This document shows, piece by piece, positions 6,598 through 14,647 of a stretch of 33,059 bases of DNA (positions are counted from its first letter, which is position 1; the number at the start of each line of letters is the position of its first letter). Origin of the DNA: SHLQ01 sp964441145 (GTDB taxonomy: Bacteria > Actinomycetota > Acidimicrobiia > Acidimicrobiales > SHLQ01); contig CAYTUB010000027.1 of NCBI GenBank assembly GCA_964441145.1, positions 1 through 33,059 of the forward strand. Reading direction: 5' to 3'. The notes below the pieces were generated by a model, which was not told where the DNA came from, did not search any database, and worked only from the letters and a program-made list of their open reading frames with translations. A program made the position numbers and the translations under genes.

Positions 6598-7793
6598 AGC
6601 AAAATCAGATCGACGTCTTCGCCAACGGAGATCCCATCGCCGTCGGGTACAACCGCGAGCGCGTTCGCTGCCGCCATGGCGGACAGCTGATGAGATCCTT
6701 GTCCGCCGGAGAACGAGGCCGAGTACCGGCCCTCGGGCGTCAGGTGCGCGTGGACGCGAGCGAAGTGTGTCTTGCCGTCGGGGCGTCGATGCAGGTCCGC
6801 GCCCGCAATCCCACGCACGGGAGCAACCATCGGCTCAGCGTGGCCCATCATCGCTCTAATCCCTGGGCGTGCGAACAGTTCGAAAGACACCATCGACGAC
6901 ACCGGGTTTCCTGGAAGACCAAAGATGGGCGTGTCGCCAACCGTGCCAAAGGCCAGAGGTTTCGCTGGCTTGATCGCGACCTGCATCCAGCGCATATCGC
7001 CGATCTCTGTGAGGACCTTCTTCACGTAGTCGAAGTCGCCCATCGAGACGCCCCCGCTGGTGACGACCGCGTCGCATTCGTTGGCCGCGGCGGTCATGGC
7101 ATCACGAATCTTGGTCTCGTCATCGACGATCAGGCCAAGGTCGATGCCCTCGGCGCCCATTGCTCGAACGAGTGCTAGCAACGTGTGCCTGTTCGAGTCG
7201 TGGATCTGGCCCATTTCGAGGGGACGAGCTTCGTCGACCAGTTCGTCTCCGGTCGAGATCACCCCGATCCTCGGGCGTCGGTACGTGGCAACTTCGTAGA
7301 CCCCAATCGACGTGCACACACCGAGGTGCGCGGGGCCTAAGACGGTTCCCGCTTTGAAAACGGTGTCGCCAGAGCGCACGTCATCGCCGGTCGGGCGGAT
7401 GTGATTGCCGACCGGCACCGACTCACGAACATCAACGGTGGACAGGTCGTCGGCCAATTGGGTGAGCTCAACCATGACCACGGCATCGGCTCCCGGCGGG
7501 ATGGGGGCGCCGGTCATGATGCGTACCGCTTGACCGGGCTCGACGGTCATGTCGGGCGCAGCGCCTGCAGCGACGGTTCCGATCATGTCGAGGGTTACCG
7601 GTGCGTTGGCGAGATCGGCCGCACGGATTGCAAACCCGTCCATTGCTGTGTTGTCGAACGGAGGAATCGGGCCTTGCGCCGCAATGTCTTGGGCCAGGAC
7701 GAGCTGCGCCGCATCGTCGATGGGAACGCTTTTCACGTCCAGTGGCGTGCACTTTGACAGAACGTATTGGCGAGCTTCTTCGAGAGGGATCAT
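6594..7793 (-). CDS. moeA: Molybdopterin molybdotransferase MoeA (gephyrin-like; possible Glp)
   Basis: 399 residues, normal MoeA length. Motifs in order: PPFDNTAMDGFAIRA in the N-terminal domain, MTGAPIPPGADAVVMVE, then VISTGDELV, TSGGVSMGDFDYVK in the MoCF-fold catalytic domain, and FGLPGNPVSS, followed by a C-terminal beta domain. MoeA inserts molybdate into adenylated molybdopterin. Some actinobacteria carry a gephyrin-like paralogue, Glp, encoded near galU and the membrane receptor GlpR, which acts in cell division. The neighbours here (galU at one end, a GlpR-like gene 1.6 kb from the other) make that role possible, but the close moaA and moaC genes also support a cofactor role. The two cannot be separated by eye. 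Confidence 0.95.
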   Translation of the reverse strand: MIPLEEARQYVLSKCTPLDVKSVPIDDAAQLVLAQDIAAQGPIPPFDNTAMDGFAIRAADLANAPVTLDMIGTVAAGAAPDMTVEPGQAVRIMTGAPIPPGADAVVMVELTQLADDLSTVDVRESVPVGNHIRPTGDDVRSGDTVFKAGTVLGPAHLGVCTSIGVYEVATYRRPRIGVISTGDELVDEARPLEMGQIHDSNRHTLLALVRAMGAEGIDLGLIVDDETKIRDAMTAAANECDAVVTSGGVSMGDFDYVKKVLTEIGDMRWMQVAIKPAKPLAFGTVGDTPIFGLPGNPVSSMVSFELFARPGIRAMMGHAEPMVAPVRGIAGADLHRRPDGKTHFARVHAHLTPEGRYSASFSGGQGSHQLSAMAAANALAVVPDGDGISVGEDVDLILL

Positions 7794-7917
7794 TACGTCT
7801 CATCGTAGATGGCTAGGCGTTACTCAGGGCGTGAGTGACCCAAACCGGAGCGTGAACGATGGCTTACGACTTCGCCTGGGCTTTCTCGAAGTCTCGGTGA
7901 CCTCGTAGTCTTGATCT

Positions 7918-8895
7918 ATGGAGTTGATAGACACCTTTGGGCGCGTGCACCGTGATCTTCGTATTGCGGTCACCGATCGCTGCAACTTCCGCTGCCAGTA
8001 CTGCATGCCCGAAGAAGGGATGAAGTGGATTCCGCGCGAAGGCGTTCTGACCTTCGAGGAGATCGAACGGATCGCAGGATTACTCGTCACCCGATACGGC
8101 GTCGACAGCATCCGCCTCACCGGTGGCGAACCAACGGTGCGCGCGAACCTTCCCGATCTCGTGGGCCGACTCGCCAAGCTCGGCGTCGATCTCGCCATGA
8201 CGACAAACGGGGCCACGCTGCCCCTCATTGCCCAAGACCTCAAAGACGCAGGTTTGAACCGACTCAACATCAGCCTCGATTCGCTCGACCGCGATCGTTT
8301 CGTCGAGCTCACTCGACGCGACGACCTAGAACGGGTGCTGGAGGGCATCGACGCCGCCGTCGCTGCCGGATTCGACCCGGTCAAAATCAACGTCGTGCTG
8401 ATGAACGGCATCAACCACGACGAGATCGTCGACTTCGCCGAGTTCGGTCGCAACAAGGGCGTCGTCGTACGCTTCATCGAATTCATGCCCCTCGACGCCG
8501 ACGAGATCTGGGGACCCGATCGGGTTGTACCACTCGCCGATGTGGTCAAGGCAATCGACGAGGTCTATCCCATCGAACCGGTTGCCCGCACCTCCGCACC
8601 CGCCACCCGTTATCGCTACAAGGACGGGAAAGGCGAGGTTGGCGTCATTGCGACGGTCACCGAAAAGTTCTGCGACACCTGCGACCGAATCCGCCTCACT
8701 GCCGATGGACAGTTCCGCAATTGCCTGTTCGCCGTGCAGGACTACAACCTCCGAGACGCATTGCGAGCCGGAGCTACCGACGATGAGATCGCGGCCGTGA
8801 TCGAGGGTGCGGTGCACGATAAGTGGGCGGGCCACGGAATCGACACCGTGCACTTCATCCGACCAAAGCGCAACATGAGCCAGATCGGCGGCTGA
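7918..8895 (+). CDS. moaA: GTP 3',8-cyclase MoaA (radical SAM)
   Basis: 325 residues. The radical-SAM cluster ligands are C22, C26 and C29 in RCNFRCQYC, with the SAM-binding GGEP at 69-72. The second [4Fe-4S] cluster ligands are C252, C255 and C269 (FCDTCDRIRL, FRNCLF). The C-terminal Gly-Gly needed for activity is present (QIGG). MoaA converts GTP to 3',8-cyclo-GTP, the first step of molybdopterin synthesis, in the cytosol. The ATG at 7918 has no clear Shine-Dalgarno sequence, so the transcript may be leaderless. moaC starts one base after its stop codon, an obvious operon. The 124 bp before it separates the divergent moeA. Confidence 0.97.
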   Translation: MELIDTFGRVHRDLRIAVTDRCNFRCQYCMPEEGMKWIPREGVLTFEEIERIAGLLVTRYGVDSIRLTGGEPTVRANLPDLVGRLAKLGVDLAMTTNGATLPLIAQDLKDAGLNRLNISLDSLDRDRFVELTRRDDLERVLEGIDAAVAAGFDPVKINVVLMNGINHDEIVDFAEFGRNKGVVVRFIEFMPLDADEIWGPDRVVPLADVVKAIDEVYPIEPVARTSAPATRYRYKDGKGEVGVIATVTEKFCDTCDRIRLTADGQFRNCLFAVQDYNLRDALRAGATDDEIAAVIEGAVHDKWAGHGIDTVHFIRPKRNMSQIGG

Positions 8896-8896
8896 G

Positions 8897-9388
8897 ATGT
8901 CTGAACACAGCGGTTTTACCCACCTCGATTCACAAGGTCGAGCCCGCATGGTCGATGTCACCCCAAAGGACCCAACGAATCGCCGCGCGATTGCACGGGC
9001 CCGTGTCACCATGACCCCCGACACCGCTTCCGCGGTCGCCCGCGGCGCAATTGGGAAGGGTGATGTTTTGAGCGTTGCCCGGATTGCCGGGATTCAGGCT
9101 GCGAAGCGAACTTCCGATCTCATCCCGTTGTGTCACCCGCTGCTGATCGGTGCTGTTTCGGTGAACTTCGAGATCGGTGACGAACACATCGACATCGAGA
9201 CCACGGTCGAAACCGTAGGGCGCACCGGAGTCGAAATGGAAGCGCTCACCGGGTGTTCGGTGGCTGCGTTGACCGTCTACGACATGTGTAAATCACTCGA
9301 TAAGTCGATGGTCATTGGCGAGGTCGCTCTGTGGGAAAAGACAGGCGGCAAGAGTGGCATGTATCACCGAGAGTCGACTACTTCTTAG
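8897..9388 (+). CDS. moaC: Cyclic pyranopterin monophosphate synthase MoaC
   Basis: 163 residues, normal length. Signatures: MVDVTPKDPTNRRAIA, then GDVLSVARIAGIQAAKRT, DLIPLCHPLLI with its conserved histidine, and MEALTGCSVAALTVYDMCKS with the catalytic KSLDKSM lysines, ending in GGKSG. MoaC rearranges 3',8-cyclo-GTP from MoaA into cyclic pyranopterin monophosphate. It is a single base apart from moaA and surely co-transcribed. A small membrane protein gene follows 48 bp later. MoaD, MoaE and MogA are not in this window. Confidence 0.97.
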   Translation: MSEHSGFTHLDSQGRARMVDVTPKDPTNRRAIARARVTMTPDTASAVARGAIGKGDVLSVARIAGIQAAKRTSDLIPLCHPLLIGAVSVNFEIGDEHIDIETTVETVGRTGVEMEALTGCSVAALTVYDMCKSLDKSMVIGEVALWEKTGGKSGMYHRESTTS

Positions 9389-9436
9389 CTGCCTTCGAGC
9401 AGTATCGTTACGAACGATTTGTCGTTCGATTGGTGA

Positions 9437-9883
9437 GTGTCGCAACCCCTCATGCTGTTCCTTGTAGTACTTGTTATCGCCCTTGGCTGGGCCGGTTGGA
9501 TTTGGGCGTGGGGTCGTGACCGATACACCGCCTCTGGAGGTCTCGGATTGCCGCCGAGCCCCTTTGCTGTCGCCCCCGCGTCGCGTCTCTCATCGCCTCG
9601 AGATTCAGCAGGCGCTCGCATGCGCCGACGTCAGGTCCTTGGGAGCGCCGGTGTCGGGCTTCTCCTTGCGTTCTTGATTGCCCGGGCATGGAGTCCTATG
9701 TGGGTCCCGACCATAGGGATCGCTGCCTTCCTGGGCTGGTATGGACTCGCCGTGTACCGAATCGAGACCGGAAACACCGGGCCGGCCGTCAAAACGATTC
9801 AACAGCGCTTTGGTCCGGTCATCGACGATCAAGCGCCTCCGGTCGAGACAGATCGCTTCGCATCCGTTCGTCGGCCTCATTAG
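9437..9883 (+). CDS. Small membrane protein resembling actinobacterial GlpR/SepX (divisome receptor of gephyrin-like Glp)
   Basis: 148 residues with GTG start at 9437. One N-terminal membrane segment (about 5-24) is followed by a 40-residue Pro/Ser linker. Then an Arg cluster (ARMRRRQ, 60-66) is followed directly by a pair of membrane helices (66-84 and 87-107) ending in WYGLAVYRIE, and a polar tail. This layout, an N-terminal helix, linker, Arg-rich entry, helix pair and 'Y...R.E' exit, is what I recall for the mycobacterial Rv0996 type (GlpR/SepX), which sits near galU and moeA1. Those proteins are longer, so this would be a short version. The gene follows moaA-moaC by 48 bp. The name is inferred from topology and synteny, not from strong residue identity. 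Confidence 0.6.
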   Translation: MSQPLMLFLVVLVIALGWAGWIWAWGRDRYTASGGLGLPPSPFAVAPASRLSSPRDSAGARMRRRQVLGSAGVGLLLAFLIARAWSPMWVPTIGIAAFLGWYGLAVYRIETGNTGPAVKTIQQRFGPVIDDQAPPVETDRFASVRRPH

Positions 9884-9917
9884 GGGCTGCGGGTCGACAG
9901 GCCCGAAAAGCGAAAGT

Positions 9918-10021
9918 GGCCTGCTCCAAAGCGGCGGAGCTTGGAGCAGGCCTCGTTGAGACGGGGCGGCGGAACCCCACAAGGTCTCAACGAACATACA
10001 GCATCTCACACAGAGTGCTGT
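9918..10021 (+). terminator. Three consecutive hairpins after the moaA-moaC-membrane-protein operon
   Basis: Hairpin 1 pairs GGCCTGCTCCAA (9918-9929) with TTGGAGCAGGCC (9941-9952), a perfect 12 bp. Hairpin 2 pairs CGTTGAGAC (9954-9962) with GTCTCAACG (9984-9992), with an inner GGGG/CCCC stem. Hairpin 3 pairs ACAGCA (9998-10003) with TGCTGT (10016-10021). None has a T-tract. They could be U-less terminators, as is common in actinobacteria, or a structured small RNA. The rest of the 264-bp gap (9884-10147) shows nothing I recognise. Confidence 0.55.
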
Positions 10022-10147
10022 TTCGATTCGAGAGTTAGGGTAACAGCGTCCGCGTCATAAGCCCCCTCCAAATTGTCAGTCTTGGGTTACTCTTGGGGGT
10101 GGTGCGAAAATTAGCGCCACATGTGCTGGCCGAAATAGGGTTGGCAG

Positions 10148-10444
10148 ATGTTGCGACACATCGTCCTGTTAACGCTTTCCCCAGATGCCGACGACGAAGT
10201 CGTGTCGGGAATTCGCGATGCCCTATACGGTCTGCCACCGGTGATCCCCGAGATCGAAAGCTATTCCGTGGAGCGCGATCTTGGGCTCGCCGAAGGAAAC
10301 TCGACGCTGGCTATCGTCGGTGACTTTGTCGACGAGGCGGCGTATCGCACCTATGCCGAGCATCCCGTTCACCTGGACGTGATCGCGTCCAAGATCAAAC
10401 CGTACGTGGTCGGCCGTAGCGCGGTGCAGGTCACCGTCGCATAG
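10148..10444 (+). CDS. Dabb (stress-responsive alpha/beta barrel) domain protein
   Basis: 98 residues covering one Dabb domain. Family features are MLRHIVLLTLSPDA at the start, a central GLPPVIPEIESYSV segment, ALVGDF-like AIVGDFVDEAAYRTYAEHP with the conserved 'Y..HP.H' block, and a short C-terminal strand (RSAVQVTV). The proteins are dimeric ferredoxin-like barrels. Related ones are stress-induced or act as small enzymes, but most have no known reaction. The gene stands alone between hairpins, so context gives no substrate. Confidence 0.88.
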   Translation: MLRHIVLLTLSPDADDEVVSGIRDALYGLPPVIPEIESYSVERDLGLAEGNSTLAIVGDFVDEAAYRTYAEHPVHLDVIASKIKPYVVGRSAVQVTVA

Positions 10445-10453
10445 AAGCTATAC

Positions 10454-10470
10454 ATGCCTCCGCTGGAGGC
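10454..10470. terminator. Short hairpin after the Dabb gene
   Basis: TGCCTCC and GGAGGCA flank a 3-nt loop 10 bp after the stop codon. It lies between two converging genes (10444 and 10496). There is no T-tract. Confidence 0.45.
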
Positions 10471-10495
10471 ACGTCTTGCGGGCCAGCTGATGGAG

Positions 10496-10813
10496 CTACT
10501 CGATGCGCTCGAGCAACTCGAGCTTGGCGTCTTCGAGTTCCTCATCGTCGAGTTCGCCGCGCTGGTGCATGCGCTGGATCTTCTCGGTCATCGCCATCAA
10601 CTCGGGAGCTGACAAGCGTCCCTTTCCAGCGAAGAGGCGTTCGACGGTGGACATCGACTCGAGGTCGAGCTCGGGATCAGGGATCTCCTCGACAACCTCT
10701 TCAACCTTGGGCTCTCGGGACCCGCCCATACGGGCAGCTTGCTTCTCGGCCTTCTTTGCGGCCTTCGCGCGCTCTCGTTGAAGCTTTGCGAACGTGGTTC
10801 GTTGCTTTGCCAT
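10496..10813 (-). CDS. Small charged protein with a SHOCT-like C-terminus
   Basis: 105 residues, not a named family. The N-terminus is strongly basic (KLQRERAKAAKKAEKQAAR), followed by an acidic linker (VEEVVEEIPDPELDLE). The C-terminus has a helix pair with the pattern RGELDDEELEDAKLELLERI, like the short SHOCT domain found at C-termini of many bacterial proteins. The bipolar charge suggests nucleic-acid or protein binding, which is inference. A good AAGGAGT precedes the ATG by about 8 bp. It is the only gene between two hairpin regions, so it is probably monocistronic. Confidence 0.75.
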   Translation of the reverse strand: MAKQRTTFAKLQRERAKAAKKAEKQAARMGGSREPKVEEVVEEIPDPELDLESMSTVERLFAGKGRLSAPELMAMTEKIQRMHQRGELDDEELEDAKLELLERIE

Positions 10814-10875
10814 GGGGGGACTCCTTCGAGCAATTAGGGCCGCGCGACCGAAATTGTTTGGTTAGTGGCGGCCCA

Positions 10876-10926
10876 TTCACTTTGGTTTTCGCTAGGGCTT
10901 GAAGCGACAAAACACCAGAAAGTGAA
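10876..10926. repeat. Long imperfect inverted repeat
   Basis: TTCACTTT (10876-10883) and AAAGTGAA (10919-10926) are perfect outer arms. Inner segments GTTTTCGCT and AGCGACAAAAC pair with one bulge. It lies 63-113 bp upstream of the small charged protein gene and 130 bp beyond the kinase stop codon, so it may be a terminator of the kinase operon or a control site. Confidence 0.45.
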
Positions 10927-11054
10927 CGTACCTAGCCCACGATAGGCACTAAATCCCCTATCCAGGTGCCGGTACGCCGTAAAGAGGTGTGATTTGCGTC
11001 TTTTGGCCTACAGCAGGATCGATCTGGACCACAAATTCGTTGAAAAGGGAGGTG

Positions 11055-12197
11055 TTAGGCGACTGTTTGCAACTCATCTAAGGATCTCGGAAGATCGATC
11101 AGGAAGGTCGCTCCGTCGCCCTCCTCGCCCTGGGCCCGGATGGTTCCGCCATGGCGTTCGACGATCTTTCGACAAATCGCGAGCCCAACGCCGGTTCCCT
11201 CGTAGCTGGATCGGCCGTGGAGCCGCTGGAAGACGGTGAAGATCTTCTCGGCGTATTCCTGATCAAAGCCGATGCCCGTGTCTCGGATCGAGATCAACCA
11301 ACGCGAGCCAATCATGACCGATTCGATCCAGATCTTGAGTTCTCGATCAGGTGCCCGGAACTTCAGAGCGTTTCCAAGCAGGTTCTGCAAGAGCTGTTGC
11401 AGCTGCGGCCCGTCGCCCTCGACGGTCGGTAGTGACCCGACGTTGATGGTGGCGTTGGCTTCGGCAACAGCAACCTCGAGGTCGTTCAAGACGCTGTTCA
11501 CGATGTCCTCAAGCGAGACCGGCGCCAACTCGCGACCGGAGGTGGTCACTCGTGAGAAGCTCAAAAGGTCAGAGATGAGGACCTGCATTCGTCCCGATGC
11601 TCCTTGCATCCGCTCGAGATAGTCGAGCGCCTTCTCATCATCGTGATCTTGGAGACGGGAGGCGAGCCTGTCGCCGAATGCCTGGATCTTGCGAAGAGGT
11701 TCTTGGAGGTCATGAGACGCGACGTATGCGAACTCCTCGAGGTCTCGGTTCGACTCACTCAGTGACTGGTTTGCCTGCAGCAGTTCCGCCCGGATCTGGT
11801 CGTCCTCGGAGATGTCTTGCATCGTCAGACACGCGAGCCATGGCGTTTTCTCCGTCTCGTGCAACACCACTGTCGAGATGCGATAGAGAAGCTTCTGGCC
11901 GTCGATGACAAAGACCAACTGTGTCGCGAAATTGGCATCATCTGGCTCGGTAGCCAATGCGAGCTCGTGGTGAGCCTCGAACCATTCATCTCCGAAATAA
12001 TCGACGATATGGGTCTGCTCGACGTCGTGAATTGCGCGACCCAACAGCTCTTCGCAGGCATTGTTGAGGTAGCGGACCATACCGTCCTCGTCGTACCCGA
12101 TGAGTGGTTGTGCTGTCTTTGCAGCCCAGCGCTGCAACACGGCGGACGAGCCGCCAGTGAATTCGCCTTTGGTCGGTTGGGCGAGCGGTGATGTCAT
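11055..12197 (-). CDS. PAS-domain sensor histidine kinase
   Basis: 380 residues, soluble. A PAS domain (about 20-130) ends in TMQDISEDD, followed by a coiled-coil linker (130-155). The HisKA box is SHDLQEPLRKI with phospho-acceptor H162. The HATPase domain has the N box QNLLGNALKF (N272, N276), G1 DTGIGF (306-311), the F box and G2 GTGVGLAICRKIVERHGG (about 334-351). The 'ASHDLQEPL' H-box is typical of phytochrome-like and related kinases, which pair with small receivers, but no GAF or PHY domain is present. The ATG overlaps the upstream gene's TGA by 3 bp (12195-12196), so translation is coupled. It is the last gene of a three-gene signalling operon. The signal sensed by the PAS domain is unknown. 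Confidence 0.93.
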   Translation of the reverse strand: MTSPLAQPTKGEFTGGSSAVLQRWAAKTAQPLIGYDEDGMVRYLNNACEELLGRAIHDVEQTHIVDYFGDEWFEAHHELALATEPDDANFATQLVFVIDGQKLLYRISTVVLHETEKTPWLACLTMQDISEDDQIRAELLQANQSLSESNRDLEEFAYVASHDLQEPLRKIQAFGDRLASRLQDHDDEKALDYLERMQGASGRMQVLISDLLSFSRVTTSGRELAPVSLEDIVNSVLNDLEVAVAEANATINVGSLPTVEGDGPQLQQLLQNLLGNALKFRAPDRELKIWIESVMIGSRWLISIRDTGIGFDQEYAEKIFTVFQRLHGRSSYEGTGVGLAICRKIVERHGGTIRAQGEEGDGATFLIDLPRSLDELQTVA

Positions 12198-13903
12198 GAG
12201 AATTCCGGGTGATCAATGCCTGCCGAAAGGAGTGCGGGCACGGCCTCTGGCGCGACGGCTGCGGAGAAGAGGAACCCCTGCCCGATGGGGAAGCCGAGAG
12301 CTCGAAGGCAGGTGAGCTGTTCATCGGTTTCGATTCCCTCGGCAATCGAGGTGACGCCAAGGCTCGATGCCATGGTCGCGATCGTCATCAGCATGGAGAG
12401 ACCTTTTCGCTCGTTGTGGCCGCTGACGAAGGAACGATCGACCTTGAGGATGGAAATCGGGAGCAGGTGGACGTTGCTCAGCGATGAATAGCCCGTGCCG
12501 AAGTCATCGAGAGCGATACCCAAACCGAGTTCGGCGCTTTTCTCCAGAATGTTGACGACCGTATCGACGTCGCCGGTCATGATGGACTCGGTGAACTCGA
12601 TGGCGAGATTCGGTGCGGTGATATCGGTAGCGGTGATGATCGATTGCAATGAATCGAGAAATCCAGGGTGAATGATCTGTCGTGGGGAGCAGTTGACGCT
12701 CACGAACCCGGAGAAGTCGAAGTCGTTCTTCCAACGAGCTGCAGCCTCGGCAGCTTCGCGAAACACGAGTTCCCCGAGATCGATAATGAGGCCAGCCTTT
12801 TCGGCGAGGGAAATAAACTCCTGGGGGCTTTGCTCGCCGAGGGTCGGGTGATTCCAGCGACACAAAGCTTCGAACCCAACAATCCGACCGTCGGTGAGAG
12901 ATACAAACGGCTGGTAGTGGACCTCGAGTTCCCGCTGGGTGATTGCTTGGCGAAGGTCTTGCTCGAGGGCGATCCTGCGACGAAGCGATTCGTGCATGGA
13001 GTGCTCGTACAGCGACCACGTGTTCTTCCCGAACCGCTTCGCCTCGTACATGGCGATGTCGGCGTTGCGCAACAATTCTTCGGGCTCGACCGATGTATCT
13101 GCGGTGGATGCAACGCCGAAACTGGCGGTGATGATCATGGATCCACCGCCGTCGATATCAAAGGGGGTGGCGAGAGCTTCCTGAGCACGCTCGATGAAGA
13201 TCCGGGCGTCGTTGTCGCCAGGTGCACCCTCAATACACATTGCGAACTCATCGCCACCGAGTCTGGCCAGCGTGTCGTTGCCTCGCAGGATGCTGCGGAT
13301 GCGGTTGGCGACTTGAGTAAGGACCAGGTCACCCGCTGCGTGGCCTCTCGTATCGTTGATGTCCTTGAAATTGTCGAGGTCGAAGAAGATCACCGATACG
13401 TGTTCTCCGCTTCGAGCGGACAAGGCGAGGGCTTGGGTAACGCGATCAGCAAAGAGAAGGCGGTTCGGTAGGTCGGTGAGCGGGTCGTGAAATGCGAGAT
13501 ATTCGAATCGTGCATCATCGTCGCTGCGCTGAAGTACGTATCGCACTGCACGTTCTAAGACCGCCGGGGTCAGTTCACCCTTCACCAGGTAGTCGCTAGC
13601 GCCAGCGTTGGAAGCGGCATCGTCTACTTCCGCGCTGTGGTCGCCGGTCAAGACGATCGCCGGGGTAGAACGAAGCGCTTCTCGGCATGATTCGAGAACT
13701 TCCACTCCCGTTACCGGGCCGAGTCGGTAATCGATGAGACAGATGTCGTGCTTGCCGCTTTGCAGTTCGGTTATTCCGGACTCGACATTGTCGGCCCATG
13801 TGACAACAAAGCGGCGCGTGTCGATCATCTCGAAGAGGTCCACTGTGAGGAAGTAGTCGTCTTCGTCATCCTCGATTAAGAGAACTGAGATCTCGCCGCT
13901 CAT
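12194..13903 (-). CDS. Response regulator with GGDEF and EAL domains (c-di-GMP metabolism)
   Basis: 569 residues. Residues 1-125 are a receiver with acceptor D58 (CLIDYRLG). The GGDEF domain (about 130-300) has intact GGDEF at 216-220 and a product-inhibition RxxD site (R207-D210) five residues before it. The EAL domain (about 310-560) has EAL at 345-347, N404, E436, DD at 466-467, K487 and a later AEGIE block, so both activities look possible. It would make and degrade cyclic di-GMP under control of phosphorylation. Its neighbours are a stand-alone receiver (15 bp upstream) and a PAS kinase (overlapping), which are presumably its phosphorelay. Confidence 0.95.
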   Translation of the reverse strand: MSGEISVLLIEDDEDDYFLTVDLFEMIDTRRFVVTWADNVESGITELQSGKHDICLIDYRLGPVTGVEVLESCREALRSTPAIVLTGDHSAEVDDAASNAGASDYLVKGELTPAVLERAVRYVLQRSDDDARFEYLAFHDPLTDLPNRLLFADRVTQALALSARSGEHVSVIFFDLDNFKDINDTRGHAAGDLVLTQVANRIRSILRGNDTLARLGGDEFAMCIEGAPGDNDARIFIERAQEALATPFDIDGGGSMIITASFGVASTADTSVEPEELLRNADIAMYEAKRFGKNTWSLYEHSMHESLRRRIALEQDLRQAITQRELEVHYQPFVSLTDGRIVGFEALCRWNHPTLGEQSPQEFISLAEKAGLIIDLGELVFREAAEAAARWKNDFDFSGFVSVNCSPRQIIHPGFLDSLQSIITATDITAPNLAIEFTESIMTGDVDTVVNILEKSAELGLGIALDDFGTGYSSLSNVHLLPISILKVDRSFVSGHNERKGLSMLMTIATMASSLGVTSIAEGIETDEQLTCLRALGFPIGQGFLFSAAVAPEAVPALLSAGIDHPEFS

Positions 13904-13918
13904 GTCATGGCTCCGATT

Positions 13919-14395
13919 TTATGCGGCGGGAAGTGCGACGATCTCGAGCCAGTAGTGACCAAGGCCTCGCATCACATCGACCAGGCCTTCGAAACTGACT
14001 GGCTTGGTAATGAATGAGTTCACACCGAGGTCATAGGTGCGAAAGATGTCGTCGTCGGCGTCCGAGGTAGTGAGCACGATTACGGGAATGCGTCGCAGAA
14101 CGGGATCTTGCTTGAGTTGTGCGAGCGCTTCGCGACCGTCGACTCTAGGCATGTTGAGATCGAGCAGTATGAGGCCGGGAAGCGCCGGCGGGTTTGCCTC
14201 GTATTTACCTCTACCAAAGAGGTAGTCGAGGAGTTCAGCGCCGTCTTCAACACAGATCAGGGGGTTGGACACTCGTGCTTCGCTGAGAGCGTCGGCTGCC
14301 ATCATGCGATCGTCAGGGTCATCGTCGGCGAGCAAAATCGTTAACGGTGCTTGGCTGCTCAACGGTTTTGTTGATGGCTCCATAACGTTGCTCAC
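13919..14395 (-). CDS. Stand-alone receiver (CheY/Rcp1-like) response regulator
   Basis: 158 residues, a single receiver domain. The acidic pocket is LLADDDPDDR (about 21-30), the acceptor is D79 in LILLDLNMPRVDG, the switch Thr lies in VLTTSDADDD, and the conserved Lys is K131 (FITKPVSFEGL). The insertion DYLFGRGKYEANP before the acceptor is characteristic of Rcp1-type receivers, which pair with phytochrome-like kinases. There is no output domain, so it probably shuttles phosphate or binds a partner. It is first of three minus-strand genes with gaps of 15 bp and then an overlap. Confidence 0.93.
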   Translation of the reverse strand: MSNVMEPSTKPLSSQAPLTILLADDDPDDRMMAADALSEARVSNPLICVEDGAELLDYLFGRGKYEANPPALPGLILLDLNMPRVDGREALAQLKQDPVLRRIPVIVLTTSDADDDIFRTYDLGVNSFITKPVSFEGLVDVMRGLGHYWLEIVALPAA

Positions 14396-14647
14396 ACTCC
14401 TTCTCTAAGGCGCGGCCCCGGGCGGGCGGCCAATTCACTTATGTGTTCATCGGCACACGTTCATTGACGTTTAAGCCTGCTATCGATTTAGAGATCGCCC
14501 TGACGCTGGGCACGCGCGGCTCAACTTCGCTCGAAACAGTTTGTTGACGCGAGATCGGGCAATGGCTTTAGATGAGCGTCTTTCGGTCGATCTAGAGAAA
14601 GGCGGCGTCCGTTCCGTACCGCTTGACCTGCCTTTGAAGGAGAACAC

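Noticed and set aside
7794..7917. Molybdenum-cofactor riboswitch between moeA and moaA
   Set aside because: There is a weak inverted repeat (GTTACTCA and TGAGTGAC), but no conserved Moco riboswitch core is visible.
8326..9024. Minus-strand reading frame opposite moaA and moaC
   Set aside because: An antisense shadow without any recognisable domain.
9411..9428. SOS box before the GlpR-like gene (CGAAC and GTTCG arms)
   Set aside because: The spacer is 8 bp, not the 4 bp of a LexA box. It is only a small inverted repeat.
12668..13471. Plus-strand reading frame opposite the GGDEF-EAL gene
   Set aside because: An antisense shadow of a well-supported gene.
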